A stretch of DNA of 7,223 bases from Clostridia bacterium. Lineage in GTDB: Bacteria; Bacillota_A; Clostridia; Oscillospirales; Acutalibacteraceae. Positions 6,556 through 7,223 of the stretch are shown here, in pieces. Position 1 is the first letter of the stretch. Each line of letters begins with the position of its first letter. The notes below the pieces were generated by a model that made no database searches, was not told the origin of the DNA, and saw nothing but the letters and a program-made list of their open reading frames with translations. Both the position numbers and the translations under genes were made by a program. The stretch spans positions 1 to 7,223 of the forward strand of contig JAFPAK010000015.1 of the NCBI GenBank assembly GCA_017390825.1. The letters run 5' to 3'.

Positions 6556-6576
6556 ACTTAATATTAGGTGGGATAC
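6556..6576 (-). repeat. Right inverted repeat of the IS30-like element
   Basis: Read on the minus strand this is GTATCCCACC followed by TAAT and ATTAAGT, matching the left end at 5203-5221 with two extra bases. A second, shorter end-like string lies just inside it at 6547-6557 (minus strand GTATATCCACC). The outer copy is preferred because it also shares ATTAAGT. Confidence 0.62.
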
Positions 6577-6624
6577 AGGGGTAGCATTTTGGGTTGCAAA
6601 ATTTTTGCCAAATAAACTATCCCT
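6577..6624 (+). other. Possible nested stem just outside the IS right end
   Basis: AGGGGTAG at 6577-6584 can pair with CTATCCCT at 6617-6624 (one G-U). Inside it, GCAAAATTTTTGC at 6596-6608 is a palindrome about T6602. Together they could make a two-level hairpin in RNA, or the palindrome could be a protein site in DNA. No T-run follows, so this is not a terminator. The 6577-6861 gap contains no convincing gene. Confidence 0.3.
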
Positions 6625-6667
6625 TATTGGTATGCAAAAATAACTGGTTTTTGAGAAAATAGGTATT

Positions 6668-6766
6668 GCATTTCGCTTACAAATCGTGCATTTCAGATTA
6701 CAAACTTGCGTTTCGATTACAAAAGTCGCATTTCGTTTTACAAATGCGACTTTTCGGATTACAATT
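6668..6766. repeat. Five-unit direct repeat array, 20-21 bp period
   Basis: Five copies of TTTCG(N)(A/T)TTACAAA begin at 6671, 6691, 6711, 6731 and 6752, giving spacings of 20, 20, 20 and 21 bp. Four are preceded by GCA or GCG and the fifth by a GCGAC variant. The bases between cores differ (TCGT, CTT, AGTC). Most units show weak dyad symmetry, GC(A/G)TTT against AAA.(.)GC. The period is close to two DNA turns, so the units lie on one helical face, as expected for cooperative protein binding. The array lies about 47-145 bp upstream of a strong promoter's -35 box. Confidence 0.8.
6721..6754. repeat. Perfect 13-bp inverted repeat inside the array
   Basis: AAAAGTCGCATTT (6721-6733) and AAATGCGACTTTT (6742-6754) are perfect reverse complements around an 8-nt loop, CGTTTTAC. 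The A run on one side and T run on the other would suit a short bidirectional terminator. It also coincides with units 3-5 of the direct repeats and explains why unit 5 departs from the consensus. Confidence 0.75.
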
Positions 6767-6777
6767 GAGCTTGAAAT

Positions 6778-6813
6778 ATCAATATTTGCAATAAAAAAAT
6801 CAATTTTTGCAAT
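6778..6813. repeat. Direct repeat pair next to the promoter
   Basis: ATCAATATTTGCAAT (6778-6792) and ATCAATTTTTGCAAT (6799-6813) differ at one base and are 21 bp apart, the same helical spacing as the array upstream. The second copy ends on the first base of the -35 box. The placement suggests regulator sites beside RNA polymerase. Confidence 0.6.
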
Positions 6814-6841
6814 TTACATTTGAAAAAATGTATGATATAAT
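6813..6841 (+). promoter_or_regulatory. Extended -10 sigma-A-type promoter with spacer palindrome
   Basis: A TTTACA -35 (6813-6818) and a perfect TATAAT -10 (6836-6841) are separated by 17 bp. TGA at 6833-6835 adds an extended -10. The spacer holds a perfect dyad, TACATTT (6815-6821) and AAATGTA (6826-6832) around GAAA, placed where a repressor would block polymerase. Transcription should start near 6848, so the ribosome binding site is close to the 5' end of the message. This promoter would serve the secreted protein gene. Confidence 0.85.
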
Positions 6842-6861
6842 GTAAATAAAGGAGGATTTTT

Positions 6862-7223
6862 ATGAAAAAGTGTATTTCTTTATTTATAGTGTTTGTTATG
6901 ATATTTGGTTTCACTTCTGCTTTTGCGGAAGATGTTGTTGTGCTTCTTCCCGGAGATGCAACCGAAAATTCGGAAGTTTCAGTAGGAGAAGCTGTTGTTT
7001 CTATTGAAAATGACAGTTATTTCGGATTTAAGGATGTGGATTTAACAGGCATCAATTCTGTCATTATGGAAGCAGAGCTTAAATTACAGGGCAATCACAA
7101 TGGTGAGGCTTTCAGAGTGAAAATTGACCATCCGTTTACGGGGGCACAGATTGGTACGGTCGTACTTAATTCCGAAAAAGGAATGTATGATGCTTATATC
7201 AGCCCCACGGAGGGAAAGCATAA
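6862..7223 (+). CDS. Secreted protein with CBM6-like carbohydrate-binding domain, N-terminal part
   Basis: The gene starts at ATG 6862 after GGAGGA at 6851-6856 and runs off the window after 120 codons. Residues 1-22 form a signal peptide: Lys2-Lys3, a hydrophobic stretch, and a likely cut after SAFA before Glu23. Cys4 is too early for a lipobox. From about residue 50 the pattern SYFGFKDVDLTGINSVIME, then FRVKIDHPFTGAQIGTVVL, then MYDAYISPTEGKH resembles CBM6-type jelly-roll domains (typically a buried aromatic, then FxxVDLTG, then a GTxxV strand). Such domains bind polysaccharide and usually belong to large extracellular glycosidases or wall proteins. The rest of the protein is not visible, so the enzyme class is unknown. 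It has its own promoter and repeat-rich upstream region, separate from the aromatic genes. Confidence 0.75.
   Translation, partial: MKKCISLFIVFVMIFGFTSAFAEDVVVLLPGDATENSEVSVGEAVVSIENDSYFGFKDVDLTGINSVIMEAELKLQGNHNGEAFRVKIDHPFTGAQIGTVVLNSEKGMYDAYISPTEGKH

Larger units (their letters stand above)
5203..6576 (+). mobile_element. IS30-family insertion sequence, about 1.37 kb
   Basis: A single IS30-type transposase gene lies between imperfect inverted ends. The left end is GTATCCACCAAAATTAAGT (5203-5221). The complement of 6556-6576 reads GTATCCCACC, then TAAT, then ATTAAGT, which matches apart from two added bases. The match may reach one base further out on each side (T5202 and A6577). I see no convincing target duplication: the bases outside are AAT on the left and AGG on the right, so the exact ends are approximate. 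It lies in an intergenic region after a terminator and breaks no visible gene. The transposase frame is intact, so the element may be active or recently arrived. Confidence 0.7.

Noticed and set aside
6668..6813. CRISPR array
   Set aside because: The units are only 20-21 bp in total, with 3-7 variable bases between cores, too short for spacers. No cas genes or normal-length repeats are present.
6577..6861. A small protein gene in the gap before the secreted-protein gene
   Set aside because: I saw no ORF with a ribosome binding site and reasonable length; the stretch is dominated by repeats and promoter elements.

Overview
The window reads as a low-GC Bacillota chromosome, most likely an anaerobic gut-type member of the Clostridia. 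The evidence is AT-rich codon use, strong AGGAGG-type ribosome binding sites, a TTTACA-N17-TATAAT promoter, Firmicute-style intrinsic terminators, a DUF554 membrane protein and an ABC transporter of the clostridial/streptococcal TrpXYZ type. All genes lie on the + strand. The species cannot be named from the sequence.

Positions 3-2083 hold an ABC import system: the 3' end of a substrate-binding protein gene, a LivH-like permease gene and an ATPase gene that overlaps it by 8 bp. Just after it, 2102-2215 is a 37-codon ORF with a good ribosome binding site, 6 Tyr and 4 Phe. It is followed by a strong intrinsic terminator (2249-2291), which ends only 27 nt before the start of tyrA. The last codons of the small ORF can pair with the left arm of the terminator. 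This is the geometry of a ribosome-mediated attenuator and is the most interesting signal here; it is a hypothesis from sequence only.

Positions 2319-4942 hold tyrA (prephenate dehydrogenase), a class I DAHP synthase gene (aroF/aroG type) and a DUF554 membrane protein gene. Spacing is tight, each gene has its own strong ribosome binding site, and the set ends at a long terminator hairpin with eight Ts (5080-5130). DAHP synthase feeds carbon into the shikimate pathway and TyrA takes prephenate towards tyrosine. The neighbouring importer therefore probably carries an aromatic amino acid, so uptake and synthesis would sit side by side.

Positions about 5203-6576 are an IS30-family insertion sequence with a 430-residue DDE transposase that has a Cys-rich segment. 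It is flanked by imperfect inverted repeats. It lies in the intergenic region after the terminator and interrupts no visible gene.

Positions 6577-6861 are non-coding and highly patterned. They hold a possible stem, five copies of a TTTCG..TTACAAA unit at 20-21 bp spacing with a perfect 13-bp inverted repeat inside, a 21-bp-spaced direct repeat, and an extended -10 promoter with a palindrome in its spacer. This promoter drives the last gene (6862 to the window end), a secreted protein with a signal peptide and a probable CBM6-like carbohydrate-binding domain, cut by the window edge.
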